Below are positions 1 through 7,712 of a DNA stretch of 14,686 bases, one piece after another (position 1 is the first letter of the stretch; each line of letters begins with the position of its first letter). A model generated the notes under the pieces. It worked only from the letters and a program-made list of their open reading frames with translations. It was not told where the DNA came from and did no database searches. A program made the translations under genes and the position numbers. Source of the stretch: Candidatus Stahliibacteriota bacterium (GTDB lineage: Bacteria; Hydrothermota; Tepidihabitantia; SM23-42); NCBI GenBank assembly GCA_030613445.1, contig JAUWLY010000030.1, forward strand, positions 1-14,686, in the 5' to 3' direction.

Positions 1-1
1 C

Positions 2-898
2 CTGCTCCTCGGCGGCGAATACGACGTGAGCGAGAAAAAGGCAACTGAATCACTCCGCAAATGGGACATATTGGCAACCAGGCTACTGTACATTGACGGC
101 AAGTATATTCTGAACGGCTGCTCGTACCCTTTCCCGGTAAATCAAAAACGCGAGATTGTTGAATCGGCAGGGAATGCCTTAAAAGCATTCAAAAAGGAGT
201 TCCCGGGTGCGAAAATGAAAGACATGCTCAAAATGACCAGTATGTTCAATGCCTTATGGTATCGAAATGCACGTGAACCCGTAAAGCCGATATTGATAAC
301 TACAGATCGAGAACCATTTGTTTTTTCACGGGCAGTCTTTGAGATCAAAGATAAAAAACTGGTTATTGAAAGATTAAAAAAAGTGCGCTTACTCAAACAA
401 ACCACGAACAATGAATTCATCTGGGAAAAAAGGCGCGATAAAGAAAGCTTAACACTATTGGGCACAATAAGAATAAAAGGGAAGTGTTTGACCATTGAAT
501 GCAAGTCCAGGGAACGGTTAAAGCGTGGTAAAAGAATAATTCTCAAAGCAATATCTGATCTGGTTTTTCACAAATCAGATACTTTTCAGGACCCTTATAA
601 AACCATGGAAAAAGTTAAGGACCGACCACGTAAAGAAACAAAAATACCGCTTGAGCTTGAGCAGGAATTCTATGACAAATTCATGCGTAAACATATGGAA
701 AAATGGCTCACAGAAAAAATACCTGCACTGGATAATAAAACCCCTTTTGAATCAATCAAGACAAAAAAGAGCAGAGCAAGAGTTGTCGACCTACTTAAAT
801 CTTTTGAAAACACAGAGGAGCAAAAGAGACGCGACGGCAGACCTTATTACGACCTCTCCTGGGTCTGGAAACGGCTGAATCTCACGCCGGACGACTAA
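2..898 (+). CDS. C-terminal part of a protein with an Xre/MbcA/ParS- or SEC-C-associated C-terminus (5' end outside window)
   Basis: The frame is open from the first bases of the window (reading LLLGGEYDVSEKK...), so the start is probably upstream. A GTG at 26 is the first possible internal start but has no convincing ribosome-binding site. About 298 residues are visible. The first 200 are lysine- and arginine-rich with no motif I recognise. The last 80 contain a helical block with the pattern 'W-L-T-E-K-I-P-A-L-D-N-K-T-P-F-E' followed by 'R-A-R-V-V-D-L-L', ending in a 'Y-D-L-S-W-V-W-K-R-L-N-L' tail. That pattern is typical of the C-terminal region shared by many SEC-C proteins and the MbcA/ParS/Xre toxin-binding family. 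The family call is from memory of that pattern; the function is unknown. The gene is not part of the cassette array. Confidence 0.6.
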   Translation: MLLGGEYDVSEKKATESLRKWDILATRLLYIDGKYILNGCSYPFPVNQKREIVESAGNALKAFKKEFPGAKMKDMLKMTSMFNALWYRNAREPVKPILITTDREPFVFSRAVFEIKDKKLVIERLKKVRLLKQTTNNEFIWEKRRDKESLTLLGTIRIKGKCLTIECKSRERLKRGKRIILKAISDLVFHKSDTFQDPYKTMEKVKDRPRKETKIPLELEQEFYDKFMRKHMEKWLTEKIPALDNKTPFESIKTKKSRARVVDLLKSFENTEEQKRRDGRPYYDLSWVWKRLNLTPDD

Positions 899-994
899 TC
901 TACTGGTTCATGCACTGAAGATACTATTACTGTTCGAGCTTATCGAGAACTATCACCTTTAGTATCCCAATTCGATTTTCACTAATTCATGCAA

Positions 995-1012
995 TTTCAC
1001 CGTTCGGTGAAA
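995..1012. repeat. small perfect palindrome in the intergenic region
   Basis: The sequence TTTCACCG-TT-CGGTGAAA is a perfect inverted repeat about 100 bp after the stop of the first gene. It has no run of T directly after it, so it is not a convincing intrinsic terminator on the + strand. It could be part of the REP-type sequence associated with the neighbouring transposase. Confidence 0.45.
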
Positions 1013-1085
1013 GCCGCCATTAAAATGAAACCCCCTATTCTCTCTTAACTCGTGCTTAAATATCCTCATAATTCCACAATAAAAC

Positions 1086-1116
1086 TCAACAAATCTAACC
1101 TGCCAGCATTTGTTGA
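1086..1116. repeat. REP-like hairpin, left of the RAYT gene
   Basis: A perfect 9-bp stem (TCAACAAAT / ATTTGTTGA) encloses a 13-nt loop beginning CTAACCTGC. The same stem and a similar loop (CCGACCTGC) recur at 2056-2092 on the other side of the transposase gene. Paired hairpins around a RAYT gene are the known arrangement of REP elements and their cognate transposase. Confidence 0.7.
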
Positions 1117-1185
1117 TTTTTGAAGCGAAAAAGTTACGATATTTCACAACAATTTTTTATATAATTGAATGAATAGTATTTCTTG

Positions 1186-1213
1186 TTGATTTATTACAAG
1201 TATTATGTATACT
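1186..1213 (+). promoter_or_regulatory. sigma70-type promoter of the RAYT gene
   Basis: The -35 TTGATT (1186-1191) and -10 TATACT (1208-1213) are separated by 16 bp. The -10 ends 13 nt before the ATG at 1227, so the message would have a very short leader. No strong Shine-Dalgarno sequence is visible. Confidence 0.6.
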
Positions 1214-1226
1214 GTCCAAGAATCAA

Positions 1227-2021
1227 ATGGGCTGGAAAATTCGACAGCGTGGCGAAGACCTTTATCATCACATGTATGCTTGGGGCAATGACCGACACCC
1301 AGTATTCAAACACCCGAATCATTATCATAAATACCTGAGTTTATTGAGTATTCATGCGAAAACATACGATATTGGCGTCATTGCTTATGCGTTAATGGAA
1401 TGGCATGTGCATTTATTTATCTATGATCAACGAAATAGCATTTCTGATTTCATGATGGATCTTCATGGTGATTATGCTCAATACTATAATCGTGTAACAA
1501 AGCGGGTCGGTCATGTATTCGGTGAACGGTTCAATAATAAAATCGTAAAGTGCAACATCTATGGTAAATGGTTATCAAGGTACATTCACCGACAGGCATT
1601 AGTAGCTGGCTTGGTTCGTGATCCACAAGACTATCCATGGTCAAGCTACCGCATTTATCTTGGTTATGAAAAGTGTACATTTGTTAAACCAAACATTATC
1701 TTGGATCAATTTGGTGACGGTAGTAAAAGATCAATTAGCTACAAGAATTTTGTTGAGGGTAATGCTGATGGACCAGTGGACTGGAGTATGCGTTATTTTC
1801 GTTTTCGTTCAATCTCTAATCTTGTAAGGATTGCGTGTGCTGATCTCAAAATTGAACCAACTATAGCAATGAAGCCCCGGGGGCGTCAAGAGCAGATATT
1901 GCGCAGCCGAGTCGTGGAGAGATTAAGGAAAAACTATGCTATTAAAGCAATCGACATCGCCAAAGCACTCGGCCTTTCGCGTTCTGCGATTACACGGATT
2001 CTCCAGCGTGGCGTGAAATAA
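1227..2021 (+). CDS. REP-associated tyrosine transposase (RAYT), IS200-like Y1/HUH family
   Basis: This 264-residue protein has the Y1 HUH nuclease fold signature: the metal-binding H-V-H at residues 60-62 in 'MEWHVHLF', and a tyrosine-rich helix 'YAQYYN' at 83-88 that should supply the catalytic tyrosine (83, 86 or 87). The conserved 'G-H-V-F-G-E-R-F' and 'YIHRQALVAGLVRDPQDYPWSSY' blocks of RAYTs follow. The C-terminus (about 225-264) adds a helix-turn-helix ('AIDIAKALGLSRSAITRIL'), as many RAYTs do. It is intact and flanked by two matching hairpins, its likely substrates. RAYTs act on REP hairpins in cis rather than moving as a classical IS; that role is known for the family and inferred here. 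Confidence 0.92.
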   Translation: MGWKIRQRGEDLYHHMYAWGNDRHPVFKHPNHYHKYLSLLSIHAKTYDIGVIAYALMEWHVHLFIYDQRNSISDFMMDLHGDYAQYYNRVTKRVGHVFGERFNNKIVKCNIYGKWLSRYIHRQALVAGLVRDPQDYPWSSYRIYLGYEKCTFVKPNIILDQFGDGSKRSISYKNFVEGNADGPVDWSMRYFRFRSISNLVRIACADLKIEPTIAMKPRGRQEQILRSRVVERLRKNYAIKAIDIAKALGLSRSAITRILQRGVK

Positions 2022-2055
2022 ACCACGACACGGCATGAATAATAAGAGACGAAGA

Positions 2056-2092
2056 AATTCAACAAATCCGACCTGCTATAATTTGTTGAATT
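2056..2092. repeat. REP-like hairpin, right of the RAYT gene
   Basis: A perfect 12-bp stem (AATTCAACAAAT / ATTTGTTGAATT) encloses a 13-nt loop CCGACCTGCTATA. It shares the stem core CAACAAAT and the loop motif ACCTGC with the hairpin at 1086-1116. It may also end the RAYT transcript, although no poly-T tract follows. Confidence 0.72.
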
Positions 2093-2135
2093 ATCACCTA
2101 TGACCGGACAATCCAGTATTTTAGTACATTCGTTA

Positions 2136-2163
2136 TCGACAAATAGAATTACAAGAGTATACT
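2136..2163 (+). promoter_or_regulatory. sigma70-type promoter of the aldolase gene
   Basis: The -35 TCGACA (2136-2141), a 16-bp spacer and the -10 TATACT (2158-2163) lie just ahead of the ribosome-binding site AAAGGAAA. This placement puts the transcription start near 2170 and rules out translation starts upstream of it. Confidence 0.65.
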
Positions 2164-2183
2164 ATGATGAAAGGAAACCAGAT

Positions 2184-3104
2184 ATGCTTGTTAACATAAA
2201 CTCCATCCTTGCCAAAGCCCACCAAGGGCGCTACGGAGTCGGCGCATTCAACACATCAAATCTTGAAATCACGCAGGCGATAATACAAGCCGCAGAACTA
2301 CTTAATGCACCGGTAATAGTCGCAACGAGTGAAACGGCAATACAGTATGCTGGTATTGAAAATCTTTCTCAACTTATCATTACCATGGCAAACAAAGCGA
2401 AGATTCCTGTAGCATTACACCTCGATCATGGTAAATCTTTCGAAATAGTAAAAGAGTGCATTAAACATAACTACACTTCAGTTATGATCGATGCCTCGCA
2501 CTTATCTTTTAAAGATAATTTAAGATTGACCAAACAGGTTGTTAAATATGCACATAAAAGCGGCGTATCAGTCGAAGCCGAAATCGGCAGGCTTGCCGGG
2601 ATTGAAGACGATATAAAGGTTAAGACAGATGACGCTATCTATACTAACCCCCAGGAGGCAAAGATATTTGCCGAAGAATCCGGTTGTGATGCACTGGCAA
2701 TAGCTATTGGCACATCACACGGCGCGTATAAGTTTGAAGGAAAACCAAAATTGCGCATTGATATATTAAAAGAAATTGTTAGGAAAGTAAAAATTCCGCT
2801 CGTTCTGCACGGCGCATCAGGTGTAAAGCCTAAATGGATTAATCGAGTGAATAAATTTGGTGGCAAACTTGCGCATACCAGAGGTGTACCGGATAATTTG
2901 ATTAAGCAAGCAGTTAAATACGGTATATCAAAAATAAATACAGATACAGATTTAAGGATTGCTTTTACTGCAGGAGTCAGAGAATATTCAATAAAAAATC
3001 CAAAGATCTTCGACCCGAGAAAGATTATCGGCTTTGCCCGGGACATGATGCAACAAGTCGTTGAAGATAGAATAAGAATATTCGGTTCAATCAATAAAGC
3101 ATAG
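2184..3104 (+). CDS. class II fructose-bisphosphate (or tagatose-bisphosphate) aldolase
   Basis: The 306-residue protein is a zinc-dependent aldolase that reversibly splits a ketose 1,6-bisphosphate into dihydroxyacetone phosphate and glyceraldehyde 3-phosphate in glycolysis or gluconeogenesis. Visible signatures are 'GAFNTSN' near the N-terminus, catalytic Asp81 and zinc ligand His82 in 'HLDHG', Glu133 in 'EAEIG', His179 in 'GTSHG', zinc ligand His209 in 'LHGASG', and the phosphate-binding 'INTDTD' at 251-256. I chose the ATG at 2184 because AAAGGAAA precedes it and the promoter lies just upstream; an in-frame ATG at 2100 lies before that promoter. Sequence alone does not separate Fba from the GatY/KbaY subfamily. 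It is convergent with the cassette array and is the first clearly non-cassette gene on this side. Confidence 0.93.
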   Translation: MLVNINSILAKAHQGRYGVGAFNTSNLEITQAIIQAAELLNAPVIVATSETAIQYAGIENLSQLIITMANKAKIPVALHLDHGKSFEIVKECIKHNYTSVMIDASHLSFKDNLRLTKQVVKYAHKSGVSVEAEIGRLAGIEDDIKVKTDDAIYTNPQEAKIFAEESGCDALAIAIGTSHGAYKFEGKPKLRIDILKEIVRKVKIPLVLHGASGVKPKWINRVNKFGGKLAHTRGVPDNLIKQAVKYGISKINTDTDLRIAFTAGVREYSIKNPKIFDPRKIIGFARDMMQQVVEDRIRIFGSINKA

Positions 3105-3125
3105 GATATTTTTTGCATATTTAAA

Positions 3126-3201
3126 AATTAACATAAAAATCAGCTGCCTTATGAAGCCGCTTTAGCGGCGGAATAAGGTCAGCTGGATTGCTTTGTTAGA
3201 A
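3126..3201 (-). other. attC recombination site (terminal cassette)
   Basis: On the minus strand the site starts CTAACAAAG and ends GTTAATT. Between them are nested inverted repeats CAGCTG/CAGCTG, CCTTAT/ATAAGG (with one extra unpaired base) and GCCGC-TTTA-GCGGC. The paired arms with an extrahelical base are the folded bottom-strand structure recognised by integron integrases. The stop codon of the upstream gene lies inside the site. Confidence 0.85.
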
Positions 3202-3904
3202 ATTTATCTTCTATTTCACGAATAATGATCTTATTTCCATCCATCCGTTGTTGTGGTATTTCAAAATCAAATCTCAAATCACCATTAATAATAACAGACG
3301 CCTTACCACCTAATACATTGCTATTTTCAGGAATTTTATTAAATTCAATTTGAATTAAATCGGATTCCTGCAATATTTCAACTGGTTTCCCTATTTGTGA
3401 ATAATTGCTTTGTATTTGAAAGTTTCCTTTGTAAATTATTTCTCCTTTCCCGTTTTGACGTGCTCTTGATTTTGTGTCAGAAACCAACAATAAACTCTGG
3501 TTATTCTTAACAAAAACAAGCAATCCTCCTCTGTCCATGTATGTTGTATTTATTTGTTCGTCAGACTTAACAATGACTTCGATATCAGCTACTGCGTAGG
3601 AGATAGGTTTTTTTAAAGGGTCTACATAATTTTTTAATTTTTCTAGTTCATCGGCAAGTTTCCTTAAAGCTTCTTGCTCTGGACCAGTATATTTTTCTAA
3701 CGCGATCGTTTTGAAAGGTGTTAATTGAGTTTCTAGTCGTTGAATTTCAGCTGTCTTATCAAAGTTTTCTTTTTCTAACTGAGCGATTTTATTCTCGAGA
3801 GCGGGTACTTTAAAAACATAGGGAATAGCAATTCCAATCAGCAAAAATATACCTGATACTATTGCAGTTTGAACCGAAGCTTTTTGATACCATTTCTGAA
3901 CCAT
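3179..3904 (-). CDS. membrane-anchored coiled-coil protein of unknown function (cassette gene)
   Basis: The protein has 241 residues. An N-terminal transmembrane segment (about 13-30, 'TAIVSGIFLLIGIAIPYVF') is followed by a heptad-rich coiled coil (about 34-62) and a soluble part of roughly 150 residues rich in beta-type hydrophobic alternation. I do not recognise the family. The ATG at 3904 lies 2 nt after the stop of a 24-residue leader (3907-3981) and has no good ribosome-binding site of its own, so translation is probably coupled to the leader. The reading frame ends inside attC. It is the last cassette of the array. Confidence 0.75.
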   Translation of the reverse strand: MVQKWYQKASVQTAIVSGIFLLIGIAIPYVFKVPALENKIAQLEKENFDKTAEIQRLETQLTPFKTIALEKYTGPEQEALRKLADELEKLKNYVDPLKKPISYAVADIEVIVKSDEQINTTYMDRGGLLVFVKNNQSLLLVSDTKSRARQNGKGEIIYKGNFQIQSNYSQIGKPVEILQESDLIQIEFNKIPENSNVLGGKASVIINGDLRFDFEIPQQRMDGNKIIIREIEDKFLTKQSS

Positions 3905-3906
3905 GA

Positions 3907-3981
3907 TTATTCTATTTTTTTTATTTCTAACATAGGTTTATCTGTACTAATAAAATAATGATCGTGATTTGTATTAACCAT
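3907..3981 (-). CDS. conserved leader peptide, copy 1 (24 aa)
   Basis: A 24-codon frame begins MVNTNHDHYFISTDK and ends with TAA 2 nt before the next gene. It is preceded by AAAGGAAA at good spacing and by the promoter at 4009-4036. The same peptide pattern occurs at five other places in the window. An in-frame ATG at 4002 would coincide with the predicted transcription start and is less likely to be used. Confidence 0.75.
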   Translation of the reverse strand: MVNTNHDHYFISTDKPMLEIKKIE

Positions 3982-4008
3982 ATAGATTTCCTTTATTCTC
4001 ATATGATA

Positions 4009-4036
4009 AGTATACGCTTCTTTTAAAGAATGTCAA
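4009..4036 (-). promoter_or_regulatory. cassette promoter, copy 1
   Basis: The -35 TTGACA (4031-4036) and -10 TATACT (4009-4014) are separated by 16 bp. The sequence between the -10 and the leader (CATATGAGAATAAAGG) is nearly identical to that of the copy near 8648. Confidence 0.85.
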
Positions 4037-4045
4037 CGAACCTAC

Positions 4046-4150
4046 GCGAACCGTCTGGATCAGTTGCCGAACCGTTTACACCAAACTAAATGCAACGCAC
4101 GAAACATTAAATCTCCCCACTGAACTTCAATTGAAGCATGGCGGTTAGGT
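4046..4150 (-). other. divergent or degenerate attC candidate
   Basis: After the BsoBI-like gene ends, the minus strand carries CCTAACCG (4142-4149) and, 68 bp further on, CGGTTCGG (4067-4074), a 7-of-8 inverted match, with a second CGGTTCGC at 4046-4053. The inner part pairs poorly. Position, between two cassettes and directly before the promoter module, argues for attC; the weak arms argue against. Confidence 0.35.
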
Positions 4151-4178
4151 CAACTGCAGCCAACGATTAGCTGATTAT

Positions 4179-5147
4179 CTATATAGTAATTAGCCAGTTA
4201 CAAAGGGAAGCAACTTGCTCGTCATTTGTCAGATTAGCAGCATTCGCTAAAATACCCGATTTTAATTGAGAGTATATTTCTGCTGACATACTTTTCTCAA
4301 TTGCTGCACCGACAAAAAATGTAATTGGTGTTAAAGATTTTTTAGCGAAAGCTTTTCTTATCCTACTCAATGCAGAATTTGCAGTTTTCCAATGCTCGTC
4401 TGCCCCTGCGGGGTCAATGCCTCCTTTTAATTCACCAAAAGCAATATAATTTTTGGGGACTAAATGCGCAGAATTTTTCGAATATTTTACTTCTTCTGGT
4501 TCACATTCCAAAAAGCTAAGATCGACATTCTTCTTAACTAAGGGTATGTTTCTATTAAAAATTAATGTTCGAACGCCACACGAGTTTATCCAACTTATCC
4601 CTGCCAAATGAAGTTCAATATCTGTATCATCATTTGATCTAGTAATCCATTTTTTACTTTTAGTATGTAGCCACTTATAATGGATTTTTGATAAATTTAA
4701 GGATGAAATTATTGCTCTTGCAAGTTTTCTTTCTCCAAGTGTTCCACCTAAGTTTCTCATTGATCCACCGAGTTGATCCCCTCTGGTGAGCAAAAATCTA
4801 AACACAAGTTCTTCTACAAAGTCATTTCCTGCTGGCTTTAAGAAATTTTTGATTAATCCTTGTATAGCCTTTAATTTATCCTTTTCTTGCAAGTATTTTT
4901 CAGCTTTATCAGAGATACCTGCTGCGGTGAGAAGTGATGAACGAATGGAACTAACGGTAAGTAGTTTTTGAGGTTCGCTTACTTTTGAAGATTCTGCTTT
5001 TAAAGCTCTCGCTTCTGCAACGAAAGGAGTTGCTTTTCTATTTTTTTCCAATGCGAGTGCTACAAAACCCGCTCGAGTCGCTTCATATGTTGTTACTAAA
5101 TCTTTACTTGATTTTAAGTGATTCCTGTAGGCCTTCTTTTTGCTCAT
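4179..5147 (-). CDS. BsoBI/AvaI-type restriction endonuclease (predicted C^YCGRG)
   Basis: The 322-residue protein matches the length and layout of the AvaI/BsoBI endonucleases (about 320 residues), which cut CYCGRG. The block 'FGELKGGIDPAGADEHWKTA' carries the catalytic Glu239 and Lys241 and the active-site His252; Asp209 lies in 'KKNVDLSF'. In BsoBI the corresponding residues are Asp212, Glu240, Lys242 and His253, so all four are present with small offsets. The start codon overlaps the stop of the upstream methyltransferase by 4 nt (ATGA), giving a tight M-R operon under the leader-promoter at 6619-6646. The specificity is inferred from the family, not shown. Confidence 0.92.
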   Translation of the reverse strand: MSKKKAYRNHLKSSKDLVTTYEATRAGFVALALEKNRKATPFVAEARALKAESSKVSEPQKLLTVSSIRSSLLTAAGISDKAEKYLQEKDKLKAIQGLIKNFLKPAGNDFVEELVFRFLLTRGDQLGGSMRNLGGTLGERKLARAIISSLNLSKIHYKWLHTKSKKWITRSNDDTDIELHLAGISWINSCGVRTLIFNRNIPLVKKNVDLSFLECEPEEVKYSKNSAHLVPKNYIAFGELKGGIDPAGADEHWKTANSALSRIRKAFAKKSLTPITFFVGAAIEKSMSAEIYSQLKSGILANAANLTNDEQVASLCNWLITI

Positions 5148-6565
5148 TCAGGTTTCCGCCAGACATAAACGCATTTTCTTAATTCAGATCTACCGTGGTT
5201 TCCCATTTGTTGACTACTATTCCCTTTCCCAACAGGTAAAGTCCATATTTTTTCCATTTCAAACCCGAAATTAACCGCAAAATCTGATAGTATCAAATCA
5301 ACCGGTATTTCTTGACCACCATATCTTACATTGTCGTTGACCATTACAGAATAACCACCCTTTTTTAATACACGATGCATCTCAAAAATGATGAAAGCCA
5401 TCTCGAGAAAATAATTTTTGACCATACGAGGAATATTTGAATTGTTTAGAAGTTTTTGATCGTTCAATAAAAGTAAAACATCATTTACTTCTTGCATAGC
5501 ATCATTAGATTTATAAACAGAAACCACCTTTTTAAAAATATTAGATCTATTCAATTTCTCATAAATATTTTTCAAAATTTGTATCTTTTCCTTGTTTTCC
5601 ACTGTGCATGAAAGCATTTCCTGACGAAGATTTTTGACTTGTTCATCATTACAACCGAGGAAAATTAATTCTAATGCATATGTTCTTGTATAGTCATATC
5701 GGTTACAATAGGGCGGAGACGTCATTACAAAATCAAAAAAACCATTATCAAGCTTAGGCATCAGTTTTAATGATGATCCCTGCAAAATCTTTGGTTTTTT
5801 CAAATGAGATTTATTGTCTATGAGCTGGGCAAATAAGTCATTTCCGTTTCCGAATTTCAAATCCCGATAAAGCTGTATTAGCTTCTTGTTTATCGATTCA
5901 ATAAAAGGGTAAATTTTACCCTTGTTAAATTTTGTCTTTCCCCAGCTTCTATTTGCTCTATGGTCCCATCGTAAATATTGACCATCTTTTCTTGTAAAAC
6001 TTATTTCTTCTAAAATTGAAAATGCAGAAAATTCAAATGCTTTTCTAATTTTATCATTATCAATTTTGCTGCAATAACTCAAAAAACAATTCAAATAATC
6101 TTCAGTTTCTTCGGGGAAGGCACTTTTAGTTATGGGAATATGCCTTATTCTCTTTGGGATATCATTTTGGCCCAATTGGAAGCTTGTTTTAAAGCGGTCT
6201 ATTTCTTGCTTGAACCTATCTAAATCAACAGCTTCAGAGGCTAGTCTTGACTCAAGAGCAAACACACCTACTGGTAGTGATTCTATACCAGTTGCATCCC
6301 AACCCAATTCTCTCGACGCAAATAATGTTGAACCAACCCCAGCGAAAGGATCTAGAATATGTCCAGGGGACGGATGATATTTAAGTAGAAAATATTTAAC
6401 TAATCTTTTAGAAAATCCTTCTTTATATTTAAACCAGCGATAGAAGTTTTCTTTTTTGTTAGCTTGAAAACTCACTAAAGTTCTGTCCAATTTTGGATTA
6501 ATTTCTATCTGGTTTTTATATTTTTCGAAAAGGATCTCTCTTTTTGCATTACTTATTTCAATCAT
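5144..6565 (-). CDS. DNA methyltransferase of the BsoBI/AvaI-like system (probably N4-cytosine)
   Basis: The 473-residue protein carries the SAM-binding motif I 'DPFAGVGST' at 72-80 and the catalytic motif IV 'TSPPY' at 282-286, separated by a long insert of about 200 residues. TSPPY is the usual form in N4-cytosine enzymes. The gene is immediately upstream of the BsoBI-like nuclease, with which it overlaps by 4 nt, so it should protect the same CYCGRG sites. Translation starts 6 nt after the stop of a very short leader (MVNANE). The ATG at 6565 is the first in frame after that leader. Confidence 0.92.
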   Translation of the reverse strand: MIEISNAKREILFEKYKNQIEINPKLDRTLVSFQANKKENFYRWFKYKEGFSKRLVKYFLLKYHPSPGHILDPFAGVGSTLFASRELGWDATGIESLPVGVFALESRLASEAVDLDRFKQEIDRFKTSFQLGQNDIPKRIRHIPITKSAFPEETEDYLNCFLSYCSKIDNDKIRKAFEFSAFSILEEISFTRKDGQYLRWDHRANRSWGKTKFNKGKIYPFIESINKKLIQLYRDLKFGNGNDLFAQLIDNKSHLKKPKILQGSSLKLMPKLDNGFFDFVMTSPPYCNRYDYTRTYALELIFLGCNDEQVKNLRQEMLSCTVENKEKIQILKNIYEKLNRSNIFKKVVSVYKSNDAMQEVNDVLLLLNDQKLLNNSNIPRMVKNYFLEMAFIIFEMHRVLKKGGYSVMVNDNVRYGGQEIPVDLILSDFAVNFGFEMEKIWTLPVGKGNSSQQMGNHGRSELRKCVYVWRKPE

Positions 6566-6571
6566 TGTTAT

Positions 6572-6592
6572 TCACTCGTTTGCATTAACCAT
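6572..6592 (-). CDS. conserved leader peptide, copy 2, truncated (MVNANE)
   Basis: The leader starts exactly like the other copies (ATATGGTTAAT) but stops after six codons, 6 nt before the methyltransferase. The ribosome-binding site is weaker here (AATGAAGAAAT). The conserved FISTDK part is absent, so in this cassette only the start region of the leader is kept. Confidence 0.6.
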   Translation of the reverse strand: MVNANE

Positions 6593-6618
6593 ATAAATTT
6601 CTTCATTTTTATGTAATA

Positions 6619-6646
6619 AGTATAAACTTTTTTTTAAGGATGTCAA
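6619..6646 (-). promoter_or_regulatory. cassette promoter, copy 2 (drives the BsoBI-like operon)
   Basis: The -35 TTGACA (6641-6646) and -10 TATACT (6619-6624) have the same 16-bp spacing as the other copies. Upstream, CTTTTCGTTGACAT and the cassette-head sequence GTTAGTTCGCAAATATACAA are shared with other cassettes. Confidence 0.85.
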
Positions 6647-6681
6647 CGAAAAGGGACGAATAGAATTTTTGTATATTTGCG

Positions 6682-6752
6682 AACTAACAATAGCCATAGC
6701 GTCGCGGACCAGGCGCGGCTATTTGTCGTCGCCTGCATCCGGGTTGTTGGGA
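6682..6752 (-). other. attC recombination site (3' of the SAM methyltransferase cassette)
   Basis: On the minus strand the site runs from CCCAACAACCC to ATTGTTAGTT. The inner arms AATAGCC/GGCTATT (6689-6695 and 6717-6723) pair, with further GC-rich pairing between. The segment CGCTATGGCTATTGTTAGTT closely matches the end of the site at 13141-13167. Confidence 0.75.
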
Positions 6753-6753
6753 A

Positions 6754-7581
6754 TCATATCTTCTTTTTTGCTTTGACCGACATCAACATTGGGAGTTCAA
6801 TCTTACCGTCCGAAAAGATCCATTGTCCTTTTTTGTTCTGCACCATATTAGGGTATTTCTGGTAGACTGCGAACGGATACTCCTTTAGTGAGAGCAACTC
6901 CATTCTGTTACCAGTGATTGCGGTGATTATGCTATCAATATCGTGACTCCATTGATAAGTCTTGTTGTGCTTCATTTTGTATTCTTTGTTAGCATAACTA
7001 GTCGTGCAATCGCATTCCTCTGGCTGATTAGCGTAAAAATAAGAGTACTTTATTTCCAATTGTTCGCTCTCTTCATTAAATTCAAACATATCAAGAAAAG
7101 GGTGCCCGTCAATAAGCAAAAAGCGTCCCCCGGCTTTGAGGAAATGGCTTACGACATTCATATATCTATACACATCAGGAATCCAGCACAGAATACCATA
7201 AGTCGCGATGACAATATCAAATTGACTATCAAGAATGTTGGGCAAATCAAATACATCTGAGCAGATGAAATCTGCTGACAGCTCGCATTTGCTCGCCAAA
7301 TTAATAGCATATTTAATAGCCTTAGGTGAGAAATCAACCCCCGTTATCTTTGCTTCTTGCCTTGCCCATGAAAGGGTGTCGAGTCCGAAATGGCACTGCA
7401 GGTGAAGCATAGACTTGCCACTGACATTACCCAGTTCCTCAATCTCTATATTGTAAAGCGTTGACTTGCCAGCAAGAAAATCTTCAATGTCATAGAAATC
7501 CTTTCCATTGTCTTGAGTATGAGCTTCAACTCGCTCGTCCCAGTTTTTCATGTTTACTTGGATGTATTGTGATCTTTCCAT
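6754..7581 (-). CDS. class I SAM-dependent methyltransferase (cassette gene)
   Basis: The 275-residue protein has the glycine-containing SAM-binding motif I in 'MLHLQCHFGLDTLSWA' (58-73), the acidic residue after strand 2 in 'ITGVDFSP' (Asp83), and 'FLKAGGRFLLIDGH' further on, the pattern of small-molecule or protein methyltransferases of the Methyltransf_11/25 type. The substrate is unknown. I chose the ATG at 7581 because GGGAG lies 5 nt upstream; the earlier ATG at 7608 falls inside the preceding attC and lacks a ribosome-binding site. No promoter lies between the attC and the start, so expression probably depends on readthrough from the cassette promoter at 8648-8675. Confidence 0.85.
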   Translation of the reverse strand: MERSQYIQVNMKNWDERVEAHTQDNGKDFYDIEDFLAGKSTLYNIEIEELGNVSGKSMLHLQCHFGLDTLSWARQEAKITGVDFSPKAIKYAINLASKCELSADFICSDVFDLPNILDSQFDIVIATYGILCWIPDVYRYMNVVSHFLKAGGRFLLIDGHPFLDMFEFNEESEQLEIKYSYFYANQPEECDCTTSYANKEYKMKHNKTYQWSHDIDSIITAITGNRMELLSLKEYPFAVYQKYPNMVQNKKGQWIFSDGKIELPMLMSVKAKKKI

Positions 7582-7592
7582 ATTACTCCCAA

Positions 7593-7712
7593 CATTAACG
7601 ATGAGCATGCCGGTTATTGTAGACTATCGCTCACAAGGCTAATAAGTGCGCATAAGGGTAAATTATCATAAACCGCCACAGCTTTAGGCATCTGCTTAAT
7701 CATTTTGTTGGG
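7593..7712 (-). other. attC recombination site, long form
   Basis: On the minus strand it begins ACCCAACAAAATGA and ends TCATCGTTAATG, with outer pairs AAC/GTT and ATGA/TCAT and inner pair ATGCC/GGCAT. The roughly 80-nt centre forms no obvious long stem. The length of about 120 bp is within the range of long attC sites. The stop codon of the upstream gene lies within the first bases. Confidence 0.65.

Noticed and set aside
913..960. Possible terminator after the first gene (GTTC...GAAC)
   Set aside because: Only the outer four bases pair well, the inner part is a direct repeat, and no T-tract follows closely.
959..1147. Open frame of 62 codons on the minus strand
   Set aside because: It runs through the REP-like hairpins, has no ribosome-binding site or promoter, and its sequence is explained by the REP region.
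3907..4036. Reading the repeated 130-bp module as a CRISPR or insertion-sequence end
   Set aside because: Copies are irregularly spaced, always in the same orientation before a cassette gene, contain promoter and coding signals, and have no terminal inverted repeats or target duplications.
3793..5407. Avoidance of the predicted restriction sites CYCGRG and RGATCY in the array
   Set aside because: Both sequences occur several times (for example CTCGAG at 5072 and 5402, AGATCT at 3004 and 5186), so I see no avoidance.
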